Positions 34,301-48,665 of a DNA stretch of 64,000 nt are shown in pieces. The position numbers and the translations under genes were made by a program. The stretch is taken from contig NZ_JACSPY010000001.1 of the NCBI RefSeq assembly GCF_014836885.1, forward strand, positions 62,001 through 126,000, in the 5' to 3' direction. The stretch comes from Brevibacterium gallinarum (GTDB lineage: Bacteria > Actinomycetota > Actinomycetes > Actinomycetales > Brevibacteriaceae). Positions within the stretch are counted from its first letter, which is position 1. Each line of letters starts with the position of its first letter. The notes beneath the pieces are model-generated. The model was not told where the DNA came from and ran no database searches. It saw nothing but the letters and a program-made list of their open reading frames with translations.

Positions 34301-34972
34301 CTTGGAGACGAACGAATAGACGATGAGCCCGGTGCCGTAGAAGACGACGGCGACGACCCACAGACTCACAGCCTTGACGACAGTCGAGGAGGCGACGGTG
34401 ATGAAGATGATCGCCGCAGTGATCATGAGCAGCGCCGCGACCCCGAGCAGGATGTTGAGGTACAGGCTCGTCCGGTCGATTGGTGGTCTCACCGGGCCCG
34501 AGGCGGTGGCTGCGTAACCGGGATGCCCGCCGCCGGCATGGGGCGGGTAGGGCAGGCGGGGCGGGCCAGGCGGTCCGGCCGATGGTCCGGTCGGTGGTCC
34601 GTTCGGCGGGCCGGCGTGCGGCATGCCGGGGCGCATCGAGGGCCCGATAGGAGGTCGCATGCCCGGTGGCGGGGGAGGAGCGAACCGGCTGCCTGGCTGC
34701 GTCGCGTGCTGGTGAGGGTGCACACCCTGCTGCGGACCCGGATGGCTGGGATGCTGCGGAGCTGACCATGGGGGTGCAGGCGGAGGCGGTCCTGGTCTGC
34801 CGGGTGTCGGCTGGCCGTCTGCCGGGCCGCGGGGAGCAGGTGCGGGCCGGGGCCGGTCTTTGACACGAGCGGTCGTCCAGGCCGCGAACCACGCCACCGT
34901 CGCATAGCCCACCAGCAGCAGTGTGAGGATGAGGCTGATGAGATTCAGTCCTGCTGCAGCTGAGGCGTTCAC
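31331..34972 (-). CDS. Very large polytopic membrane protein of unknown function
   Basis: The protein has 1213 residues. A single N-terminal helix (LNLISLILTLLLVGYATVAWF) is followed by a Pro/Gly/His-rich segment (about 40-160). About 30 hydrophobic helices run through to about residue 1130, and the protein ends in another Pro/Gly/Gln-rich cytoplasmic tail. I recognise no catalytic motif. The layout recalls large actinobacterial membrane proteins described as SCO7613-like, but that is from memory of the architecture, not an alignment. It starts with GTG at 34972; TAGGGT on the minus strand about 35 bases upstream may be its -10. It overlaps the ATL gene at its 3' end. Confidence 0.75.
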   Translation of the reverse strand: MNASAAAGLNLISLILTLLLVGYATVAWFAAWTTARVKDRPRPAPAPRGPADGQPTPGRPGPPPPAPPWSAPQHPSHPGPQQGVHPHQHATQPGSRFAPPPPPGMRPPIGPSMRPGMPHAGPPNGPPTGPSAGPPGPPRLPYPPHAGGGHPGYAATASGPVRPPIDRTSLYLNILLGVAALLMITAAIIFITVASSTVVKAVSLWVVAVVFYGTGLIVYSFVSKLRPVGFALTAIGLAIIPIAGFGLGGWQLTSGTLAWFISSAAGVLAYLGAAVVLRSQLVTWLSVAFTFSLTMSAIALTPAPVVWYFVVLILTTAPLALLAVLLRGRLAEKYIRPQIILGDVLAPLAVAGAVFIDPVPTRLEWGILFAALGVHFLVGALLRRSPLRGVGARFSFALAILLIISGLVHNEMIGLHASWNRPLTTVAALLIGAAFFTEAALRRPARRGGPAPQPEASELPAAMAAPAIQAAAAHIALMLAGGFLYATGIVLAEVPYTDPASTIATILISVTGLLAAGAAVFAALRADALLPLGAGIAVAARVGAFLVYQIMHHGPEDAPLGDQLPSGVATSAGFIWHVLLLIGLAWLSSTITSRRARHLTVLRAGMPPLMPAAALLLLIPAPMAAADIDSPVSTLIVIASVAALGLCAWWARNALLVTGAVPVALAFGYVLGDIWKALGLGSSVTSPIVTGGYLIILAAALAGLALAEVGLRRRGRTWRARYAVITAGILAAFFGFGLLFRIVTLGIEDSQAAYIAGPVLLFITVGLFAAGHWASRRLAAAGPGPGLRYSELRLLPLSISAVAAFLASVLIICLHSVEHVRLAAAIVLLLLAAVAFAHAFAARVPEVVLLGFLALYHGIRVLAGLGITDAALAHLLAAWLVWMLAYALYWFVSVAYDRKPGARHLVAGFSRWSLAPLIAAFAAMLTAFISALLVDAEVPVLHSLTMLIAGITLMMPAFMLVLLAQRFPHQLTRRITAEVATYIGAVGGMIALAGIWQLRLVVPLHVLLAAAIGWAIFCARSQPVRSGPGAQFVRVDLRTVIPMAFITLTGTIAAFTADHAGYSLLFLIDHAALLIAGAVLLRAWALWWGLAGVSAGIVWFLRDLMWLALVIIAVFIIGVVIWQLLRKPKSPEPQGSPVQEPPQNPPHAGPEQGFGPPHVPPRQGPPPPAPPRPPGQVPSGPGQPPPRERNWQPPAQPPPAPPSGTWQEPRHDG

Positions 34973-35034
34973 GGCAGACTCGCTTTCGATGGGTGCTGTG
35001 CCTCACCCTAGCGAATCTCCGCGTGCAGAACCGG

Positions 35035-35043
35035 TTATCCACA
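35035..35043 (+). other. Isolated DnaA-box consensus TTATCCACA
   Basis: A perfect TTATCCACA lies between the divergent membrane-protein and lipoprotein genes. A single box does not indicate an origin; it may titrate or bind DnaA, or be chance. Confidence 0.4.
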
Positions 35044-35095
35044 GCCGGGAGTGCGACATGCTGACATGCCTCCCACCTCGGGCGCGGAAGCATCC

Positions 35096-35101
35096 TAGGA
35101 T
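35096..35101 (+). promoter_or_regulatory. -10-like TAGGAT, leaderless start of lipoprotein gene
   Basis: TAGGAT ends six bases before the ATG at 35108; no ribosome-binding site is present and the -35 is poor. Confidence 0.45.
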
Positions 35102-35107
35102 CGGATC

Positions 35108-35674
35108 ATGATCCGACTGCCCCGAAACCGCAGGCGCCTGGCCGCCGGTGCATTGGCGCTTGCACTGGTGAGCGGACTGTCGGGCTGTGCGCTGCTCGGC
35201 CCGGTCGAGGTCGGCACCCATGATGCCGGGATCATCGCGCGGTTCACCGATCCGCGCACCGGCTCAGCCAACCGCAGCTGGGTCATCGAAGCCGTCCCCG
35301 AACGGGCCGCCCTGCGCGTGCACGCCCACGAAGAGTTCCTCAGCTATGAACGCGTCGACCTGCCGGCCGAGGTGTGGTCCGAGGTCGCCACCGCCGCTGA
35401 GGCCGCTCAGGAGCGGACGAACTTCATCCCCGAGCAGGGCTGCGAGGGGGCGCGCGAGATCGAGGTTGAGCTGTGGCGCGGGGACAAGCAGATGAAGTCG
35501 CTGACCGCCAACAACTGCGGCAGCGACGACACCTACTACGACCTCTACATCGCCGTCACCCAGCCGCTGGTCGACCAGTTCGATGCCGGCCGGCTCAACC
35601 CCAACGTCGAGCCCGAAGAGACCCAGCCGCGCACGACGATGAGCCGCGAGGTCAGCGGGCCGCCGCGGCCCTGA
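35108..35674 (+). CDS. Secreted lipoprotein of unknown function
   Basis: This 188-residue protein has a basic N-terminus (RLPRNRRR), a hydrophobic core and the lipobox LSGC with Cys27, so it should be lipid-anchored outside the membrane. The mature part contains two cysteines (EQGCEGAREIEVELW and LTANNCGSDD) likely to form a disulphide and ends in a Pro/Thr-rich tail. No domain is recognised. It is monocistronic, with a leaderless start, and converges on the MBL hydrolase. Confidence 0.75.
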   Translation: MIRLPRNRRRLAAGALALALVSGLSGCALLGPVEVGTHDAGIIARFTDPRTGSANRSWVIEAVPERAALRVHAHEEFLSYERVDLPAEVWSEVATAAEAAQERTNFIPEQGCEGAREIEVELWRGDKQMKSLTANNCGSDDTYYDLYIAVTQPLVDQFDAGRLNPNVEPEETQPRTTMSREVSGPPRP

Positions 35675-35710
35675 GTGCTCAGCAGTGCAGCAGCTCTGCG
35701 GTTGAGCTGC

Positions 35711-36511
35711 TCAGCGCAGGCGGCGCACACCCGCAGGAAGGCCGGTGCTCTCAGCGAATGCGAACGGCTCGGCGCTCATGGCGGTCAGCTCATGGTCGGG
35801 ATCGGCGGCAAGGGCTGCGATGTCCTCGGCCTGACGGCGGACGAACCCGGCGTCGACCGGCTGTCCGTGACCGGGTGCGAACACCTCGGCACCGGGCAGA
35901 GCCGCAAGCTCCCGCAGCCCAGCCGCCCACCGGCTCGGGGTGGCGTCATCGCCGGCCTGCGGCGCAGCACCCTCCTCGACGAGATCGCCGGTGAAGACGA
36001 CATCAGCGCAGGCGAGGACGAGATCGGTGTCCGTGTGCCCGGGCACCTCGTAGGCGTGCAGCTGCCAGCCGCCGATGTAGAGGACTGCGCCGTCGGCCAG
36101 CGCCGCGACCTCGACGGCCAGCGCACTCGGGTCGGACGGCAGCTGCGGTTCGGCCTCCAGGGGCACCGAATGGAACTGCAGCCAGGCCGAACCGGCCTGA
36201 TCGCGGACGAAGGCCGGGGAGCCGAAGAACTTCTCGACGCCGCAGGCGGCGAAATGGGCGTTGCCGAAATAGTGGTCCCAATGGTCGTGGGTGTTGACGA
36301 CGGCGATCGGCAGCTCGCCGTCCCGGCCGGGCGTCCTGTGCTGTGCGAGCACGGTGGTGAAGACGTCGAGGATGCCGGCGGCCTGAGCGGGGCCAGCGCC
36401 GGTGTCGATGATGACGGCGCGCTCGGTGCCGATGATGAGATAGGAGTTGAGCGCAGCCGGGTCGGAGGTGTGGACGAAGATCGCCGGGGCCGGCAGGGAA
36501 GGCGCAGACAT
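35711..36511 (-). CDS. MBL-fold metallo-hydrolase
   Basis: The 266-residue protein has the HxHxDH motif as His75-Asp-His77-Trp-Asp79-His80, plus PGHTDTD, FTGDLVEEG and APGHGQP carrying the other metal ligands of the metallo-beta-lactamase fold. No signal peptide is seen. Members include glyoxalase II-like thioesterases and lactonases; the substrate here is not indicated. TAGTCT on the minus strand six bases before the ATG suggests a leaderless transcript. It diverges from rpoB. Confidence 0.83.
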   Translation of the reverse strand: MSAPSLPAPAIFVHTSDPAALNSYLIIGTERAVIIDTGAGPAQAAGILDVFTTVLAQHRTPGRDGELPIAVVNTHDHWDHYFGNAHFAACGVEKFFGSPAFVRDQAGSAWLQFHSVPLEAEPQLPSDPSALAVEVAALADGAVLYIGGWQLHAYEVPGHTDTDLVLACADVVFTGDLVEEGAAPQAGDDATPSRWAAGLRELAALPGAEVFAPGHGQPVDAGFVRRQAEDIAALAADPDHELTAMSAEPFAFAESTGLPAGVRRLR

Positions 36512-36824
36512 GGCCGCAGACTATCACCGGCTCACCAGGGCAGATGGGGCAGCAGAGGCGAAAACTCGGCACTCTACCACACCGGCTTGCCACACGGGGA
36601 TGCGGCGACTATGCTGGTCCCTTGCGTTGCTTTGTCTTTGTGGTGCCTTCATATAGCGGTGGGCTCACGCACAGCGCCAGACGGAATCGGGGCCAGCCGA
36701 CCCTCATTCACCCGGGACTCTACCAGCCACTGCGAGCTGTGTCCGGTGTGTGCGGCGGCGCGTCTCCTCTCCTTCTCAGGCAGGCGAAGCGAACTGACCA
36801 GGTGAACCACTCGGAAGGATCCCA
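36512..36824. other. rpoB upstream region
   Basis: These 313 bases contain the MBL-gene -10 (36518-36523, minus strand), the rpoB promoter and an rpoB leader of about 200 bases. No gene was found in it. Confidence 0.6.
36587..36615 (+). promoter_or_regulatory. rpoB-rpoC promoter
   Basis: TTGCCA at 36587-36592 and TATGCT at 36610-36615 with an exact 17-base spacer; the leader would be about 200 bases. Confidence 0.6.
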
Positions 36825-40310
<3,486 letters not shown>

Positions 40311-40407
40311 TCGCCCCTGCCGGCCCCGCGCGGGCCGGCAGGCACAAGCCTGAGTATTCGAGAATTCCGACAGCTGTCCGTCAGCTGTCAAGAGAAAGAG
40401 GATTTAC

Positions 40408-44280
<3,873 letters not shown>

Positions 44281-44673
44281 TGACGTGACCGGCAGCCCAC
44301 GGCTGCAGGCCTGAACCGCACGGGGCGGGGACAGCACACGCTGTCCCCGCCCCGTCGGCATTCACCCCCGGTTCCCCACAGCCGGCAGCAGCTGTGCACA
44401 TCCCTGTGGACAGTGCGCATCATACCCGGTCTCACGCGGTTTTCGGCCCCGTTCCCGAGGCGGGAGTCACCATTGCCGGTTGTCACGGCCTACGTGTCGG
44501 TAACCCGCCTGCATGCTTTGCGTGACAGGGGAGAGCGGGGAGCGCGACGGTTGCGTAACGGGGCGTGAGTAACCTCCTGCACATCTGTGGATATACCTGT
44601 GGACAGAGCGCGGCTTTTCCACAGACCGCGGCTGCCTCTGGCCATCGTGGGCCGTGGGCAGCAGGGTGACGGC
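44281..44673. other. Region after rpoC: terminator and cluster of DnaA-box-like sequences
   Basis: These 393 bases hold no gene. After the terminator, several TGTGGA/TCCACA sequences occur: CCCCACA at 44374, TGTGCACA at 44393, TGTGGACAG at 44405 and 44598, TGTGGATAT at 44586 and TTTTCCACA at 44615. Most differ by one base from TTATCCACA or TTGTCCACA. Confidence 0.5.
44321..44354 (+). terminator. rpoBC terminator
   Basis: A perfect 15-bp stem (CGGGGCGGGGACAGC and complement) with loop ACAC lies 40 bases after the rpoC stop. Confidence 0.75.
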
Positions 44674-45540
44674 ATGGATACGACAACACTGCTCCGCCGT
44701 CGGGAGCCGACAGCGATCACGCACACTGCAGCAGCAGTGCTGCCCGCGCCCCTCCCGCCCCTGGCGCCCTCGGACGTCATCTCGCACGAGACCGCCGCAC
44801 GCCTGCACGGCATGCCTGTCCTCGGAGCCGTCGACGAGGCGCCGATGCATGTCTCGCATCCGCGCAAGGGGGCGGAATCGGCGCTCCTGCGGCGCTGGCG
44901 CAACCCGGTGCTGCCTGCCGACCGCCTGACGATCGGCGACCTGCAGATCACCAGCCCGGCCCGCACGGTCATCGACATGGCTCGCGACGTCGGGATCATC
45001 GCAGGGGTGCTGGCCGCTGACCATCTGCTGCGCGGTACGCACGACCGGGAGCACACCCGGCGAGAGCTGCACACCGTGGCCGACACGCAGCAGCGGCGCA
45101 ACCGCTTCGCCCAGGTCCGGACGGTGCTCCACGCCGCCACCGGCGAGGCGGTGACACCGGCTGAATCGGTGCTGCTCGCCGTGCTGCACGGTCTGGGAAT
45201 CACCGGCTTCCGACAGCATGTCGTACTGCCGGGGGCCGAAGAGCCGGCCGAGGGAGCGGCAGTGTCGTTCCTGTTTCCCCGCCTGCGTGTCGTCGTCGAC
45301 GTCTGCCGGGCAGGGGAGAGTATGCAGGTGCTCGAATCCGCCCATGAGTCGATCAGCGCACTCGGCTACGAGGTTGTGGCCTTCGATGCGCAGGAGCTGC
45401 TGGCTCTGGCAGCAGACCCCGCGTCGGCCGGCCAGCTGCAGGATCGGGTGGCGGCGCGACTGGCGCCCACCCTGCTGGCGGACGAATTCAGCCGAGCAGC
45501 ACCTGGACTTCATCCCACCTGTGCTGCGGGACGAACTTGA
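44674..45540 (+). CDS. AbiEi/DUF559-type protein with degenerate nuclease domain
   Basis: The 288-residue protein reads like actinobacterial proteins annotated as AbiEi-type antitoxin or DUF559. An N-terminal half has VISHETAARLHGMPV, LTIGDLQITSPARTVIDMARD and a linker helix. The C-terminal half (AESVLLAVLHGLGITGF, RLRVVVDVCRAGES, ISALGYEVVAFDAQELL) resembles a Vsr-like endonuclease fold. The usual second catalytic acidic residue and basic residue after VVVD are missing, so it is probably not a nuclease. No toxin partner is adjacent. The last 17 codons overlap the 3' end of pfkA on the other strand. An in-frame start at 44587 falls among the DnaA-like boxes and is less likely. Confidence 0.6.
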   Translation: MDTTTLLRRREPTAITHTAAAVLPAPLPPLAPSDVISHETAARLHGMPVLGAVDEAPMHVSHPRKGAESALLRRWRNPVLPADRLTIGDLQITSPARTVIDMARDVGIIAGVLAADHLLRGTHDREHTRRELHTVADTQQRRNRFAQVRTVLHAATGEAVTPAESVLLAVLHGLGITGFRQHVVLPGAEEPAEGAAVSFLFPRLRVVVDVCRAGESMQVLESAHESISALGYEVVAFDAQELLALAADPASAGQLQDRVAARLAPTLLADEFSRAAPGLHPTCAAGRT

Positions 45541-46513
45541 GCCGGTCAACGGCCTCGGCCATCGGCACCCGGATGATGTCGGTGCCGGTCAGGCTGGCCA
45601 TCTGACCCCAGTCGGCGTCGTGGCACAGATCGACAGCCGCCATCCCGAGCCGGGTGGCGAGCACCCGGTCATAGGCCGTCGGGGAGCCCCCGCGCTGCAG
45701 GTGGCCGAGCGTCACCGCCCGGGTCTCCAGACCGGTGCGCTCTTCGATGATCGGGGCGAGGTGGTTGCCGATGCCGCCCAGACGTACCCGCCCGTGCTTG
45801 TCGAGACCGGCATCTGAGACCTGGTCGTCGAGGCCCTCGGGCACGAAGCCCTCCGCCACGACGACGAGCGGGGCGCGGCCGCGATCCCACGCTGAGCGCA
45901 CCCAATCGCAGATCTGCTCATAGCCGACCGGGAACTCCGGGATGAGGATGGCATGGGCGCCGCCGGCCATGCCCGACTGCAGCGCGATCCAGCCGACGTT
46001 GCGGCCCATGACCTCGAGCACCATGCAGCGGTGATGGCTTTCGGCCGTCGTGCGCAGCCGGTCGATCGCCTCGGTGGCGATCTCCTGGGCGGTGTCGAAG
46101 CCGAAGGTGTAGTCGGTGTTGTCCAGATCGTTGTCGATCGTCTTCGGCACGCCGACGACCGGCAGCCCCTCGTCATCAGCCAGTCGCGAGGCGCCGGCCA
46201 GCGTGCCCTCGCCGCCGATCGCGATGACGGCGTCGATGCCGCGCGCGGCCATCACCTCGCGCATCTTCTCCGGCCCGCCGCCTGAGTACGGGTGCGTGCG
46301 CGAGGTCCCGAGAATGGTGCCACCGCGGGCGCCGATGCCGCGGACGTCGACCATATGCAGCGGATGGATATCGTCTTCGAGCAGCCCGCGCCAGCCGTCG
46401 CGGATCGCGGAGAAGCTGTAGCCGTACTGGCGGATGCCCTTGCGCACCGCCCCGCGGATGACAGCGTTGAGTCCGGGGCAGTCGCCGCCGGAGGTCAGAA
46501 TGCCGATGTTCAC
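45488..46513 (-). CDS. pfkA: 6-phosphofructokinase
   Basis: This 341-residue protein begins NIGILTSGGDCPGLNAVIRG. The nucleotide loop reads GGEGT (100-104) and the catalytic loop PKTIDND (123-129). Gly at 103-104 equivalents points to ATP use, whereas Lys124 is the residue found in pyrophosphate-dependent enzymes; this mixed state is common in actinobacterial PfkA. It phosphorylates fructose 6-phosphate in glycolysis. GAGAGGACCTGCAGTG-like purines precede the ATG. The DUF1707 gene lies upstream on the same strand. Confidence 0.92.
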   Translation of the reverse strand: MNIGILTSGGDCPGLNAVIRGAVRKGIRQYGYSFSAIRDGWRGLLEDDIHPLHMVDVRGIGARGGTILGTSRTHPYSGGGPEKMREVMAARGIDAVIAIGGEGTLAGASRLADDEGLPVVGVPKTIDNDLDNTDYTFGFDTAQEIATEAIDRLRTTAESHHRCMVLEVMGRNVGWIALQSGMAGGAHAILIPEFPVGYEQICDWVRSAWDRGRAPLVVVAEGFVPEGLDDQVSDAGLDKHGRVRLGGIGNHLAPIIEERTGLETRAVTLGHLQRGGSPTAYDRVLATRLGMAAVDLCHDADWGQMASLTGTDIIRVPMAEAVDRLKFVPQHRWDEVQVLLG

Positions 46514-46569
46514 TGCAGGTCCTCTCGGGTCGGTGTCAGGTTCAAGGTCAGGTCGGTTCCCGGGAGCGC

Positions 46570-47253
46570 TCAGCGGTCCTCGGGAGTCCAGTTCGGGTCG
46601 AGCTTGACGTCGTGGCCGGCCATGAGGTTGAAGCCGTCGAGGATGAGCGTGCCGTTGGAGCCGTCGCCGCTGGCATTGCGGGCGACGTCGTTGCCGGCGA
46701 GGAAGTTGACGGTGTTGTCGATGACCTTGACGCCGGCCGGCACGTAGATGTCGTGGCCGCCCATGATCGCGACGTTCGTGAGCCTGAGCTCCACGCCGGG
46801 GCCCATCACCTCGTGCAGGTAGATCTCGCTGCCGCCCATGAGCGCATACGTCTCGACCTTCGAGGTGCCGGCGACGATCGTCTTCGCGGAGCCGCCGAGG
46901 ACTGCGATGTCGTAGACGGGTTTGCCGGTGCCGGGCGTGGCTGGCGGAATGTGCTTGCGGCGGTGCGACAGCGCCGTGCCCGAGGTGCCGTTCCCGAGGT
47001 CGATTCCGGCCTCGGCGCGCAGCCGGGCCACCAGCTCATCGCCTTCGGGCAGGTCGTCGATGAGATCGGGGAGCTCGGCGAGGAACTTCGTTGCCATCGT
47101 CGCCTCCTGCCGCTCATCGAGCTCCGTGGGGTCGAGGCGACCGGAGGCGTGGGCGGAGGAGAGGACGTCGAGGACGGCGTCGCGGTCCTGATCGCTGGCG
47201 CGCAGCTTGCGGGGCCGGTCGCTGTCGCCGGCGCTGGGTACGAGGTCGGACAT
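46570..47253 (-). CDS. DUF1707 (SHOCT-like) domain protein with LiaF-like C-terminal domain
   Basis: This 227-residue protein opens with the DUF1707 pattern (KLRASDQDRDAVLDVLSSAH, GRLDPTELDERQEA, about residues 15-60). It continues with a beta-rich segment repeated in style (DIAVLGGSAKTIVAGTSKVE, ALMGGSEIYLHEVM, AIMGGHDIYVPAGVKV), typical of LiaF-like cell-envelope stress proteins. No membrane helix is seen. TATGCT on the minus strand ends six bases before the ATG, indicating a leaderless start. It is 56 bases upstream of pfkA and could be cotranscribed. Confidence 0.8.
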   Translation of the reverse strand: MSDLVPSAGDSDRPRKLRASDQDRDAVLDVLSSAHASGRLDPTELDERQEATMATKFLAELPDLIDDLPEGDELVARLRAEAGIDLGNGTSGTALSHRRKHIPPATPGTGKPVYDIAVLGGSAKTIVAGTSKVETYALMGGSEIYLHEVMGPGVELRLTNVAIMGGHDIYVPAGVKVIDNTVNFLAGNDVARNASGDGSNGTLILDGFNLMAGHDVKLDPNWTPEDR

Positions 47254-47259
47254 GTGCCC

Positions 47260-47265
47260 AGCATA
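47260..47265 (-). promoter_or_regulatory. -10-like TATGCT of the DUF1707 gene
   Basis: The hexamer (minus strand) ends six bases before the ATG at 47253; no ribosome-binding site intervenes. Confidence 0.5.
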
Positions 47266-47385
47266 GCCAAGCCCGGCGAACGGAGCGTGACCTGTGTGTG
47301 ACGCCGGGGACCGCGGTGTCTGTGGCGCAGCCCACCGCGTCGGTCGAAGGGGATTCTCCGCACGGAACCTGGCGCTGAAGTCGTT

Positions 47386-47415
47386 TTGACCGGCGGCGCC
47401 GCCACCGTCTAGGCT
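47386..47415 (+). promoter_or_regulatory. rpsL operon promoter
   Basis: TTGACC at 47386-47391 and TAGGCT at 47410-47415 with an 18-base spacer, about 330 bases before rpsL. Confidence 0.55.
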
Positions 47416-47748
47416 GTACTGTGACTGATTGTGATCAGATCGTGTCCGCATGCGCGCACGAGGCTGTGTCACCCGCTCCGCACCGGGTGACGAGGAGCAG
47501 CCGCGGGCGGTGTCATGCAGGCCGCAAGGCCCCATCGGTTCTCTGACTGGCTGTTTCGGCAGCTCGACAAGGGCGCCCTGCCATGATGGCACATCCGGTT
47601 CCGGATGCAGCGGGGACTCGCGGGGACTGGGGACGGGCAGGCAGCTTCACCCGCTCCCAGCAGGACATGTCCGAGGGTGCGGACGGCACAGCAGGCGCTG
47701 TGATCGCCATCGGACTTAGGTATATCGAGAAGCATCGGAGAATATTCA

Positions 47749-48122
<374 letters not shown>

Positions 48123-48123
<1 letters not shown>

Positions 48124-48593
48124 TGCCACGTAAGGGTCCCGCCCCCAAGCGACCGGTCGGCATCGATCCGGTCTACCACTCGCCGCTGGTCACCCAGCTC
48201 ATCAACAAGGTGCTCCTCGACGGCAAGCGCTCCACCGCTGAGCGCATCGTCTACAGCGCCCTCGAAGCCGCCGCTGAGAAGGCCAACACCGACGCGGTTT
48301 CGCTGCTCAAGAAGGCCCTGGACAACATCCGCCCGGCGCTCGAGGTCCGCTCGCGCCGTGTCGGCGGTGCGACCTACCAGGTGCCGGTCGAGGTGCGTGC
48401 AGCGCGCTCGACCACCCTCGCTCTGCGGTGGCTCGTCGGCTTCGCTCGTCAGCGCCGTGAAAAGACCATGACCGATCGCCTCCAGAACGAGATTTTGGAT
48501 GCGAGCAACGGTCTGGGCGCCGCTGTGAAGCGCCGCGAGGACATGCACAAGATGGCCGAGTCCAACAAGGCCTTCGCCCACTACCGCTGGTAA
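48123..48593 (+). CDS. rpsG: 30S ribosomal protein S7
   Basis: The 156-residue protein starts [20 protein letters not shown] and contains [11 protein letters not shown]-like [19 protein letters not shown] and [19 protein letters not shown]7 nucleates assembly of the 3' major domain of 16S rRNA and commonly autoregulates this operon. It overlaps rpsL by one base and is followed by fusA after 72 bases. Confidence 0.97.
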
Positions 48594-48665
48594 GCGACGC
48601 TGGGCCGGACCGGCTCGACCCGGTCCGGCCTGCTGTCCAACTCAACGAGACGGAAGAGAGACACC

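Larger units (their letters stand above)
47254..47748. other. Divergent region between the DUF1707 gene and rpsL
   Basis: These 495 bases hold the leaderless promoter of the DUF1707 gene, the rpsL promoter (47386-47415) and a long rpsL leader of about 330 bases. No gene with start signals was found. Such a long untranslated region may carry regulatory structure that I could not resolve. Confidence 0.55.

Noticed and set aside
31340-34765. 1141-codon plus-strand frame opposite the large membrane protein
   Set aside because: The minus-strand frame has clear membrane helices and Pro-rich tails; the plus-strand frame is Asp/Gly/Gln/Arg low-complexity, typical of a shadow.
44370-44630. Replication origin
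   Set aside because: DnaA-like boxes are imperfect, and no dnaA, dnaN, gyrB or AT-rich unwinding region lies nearby; rpoBC neighbourhoods are not origins.
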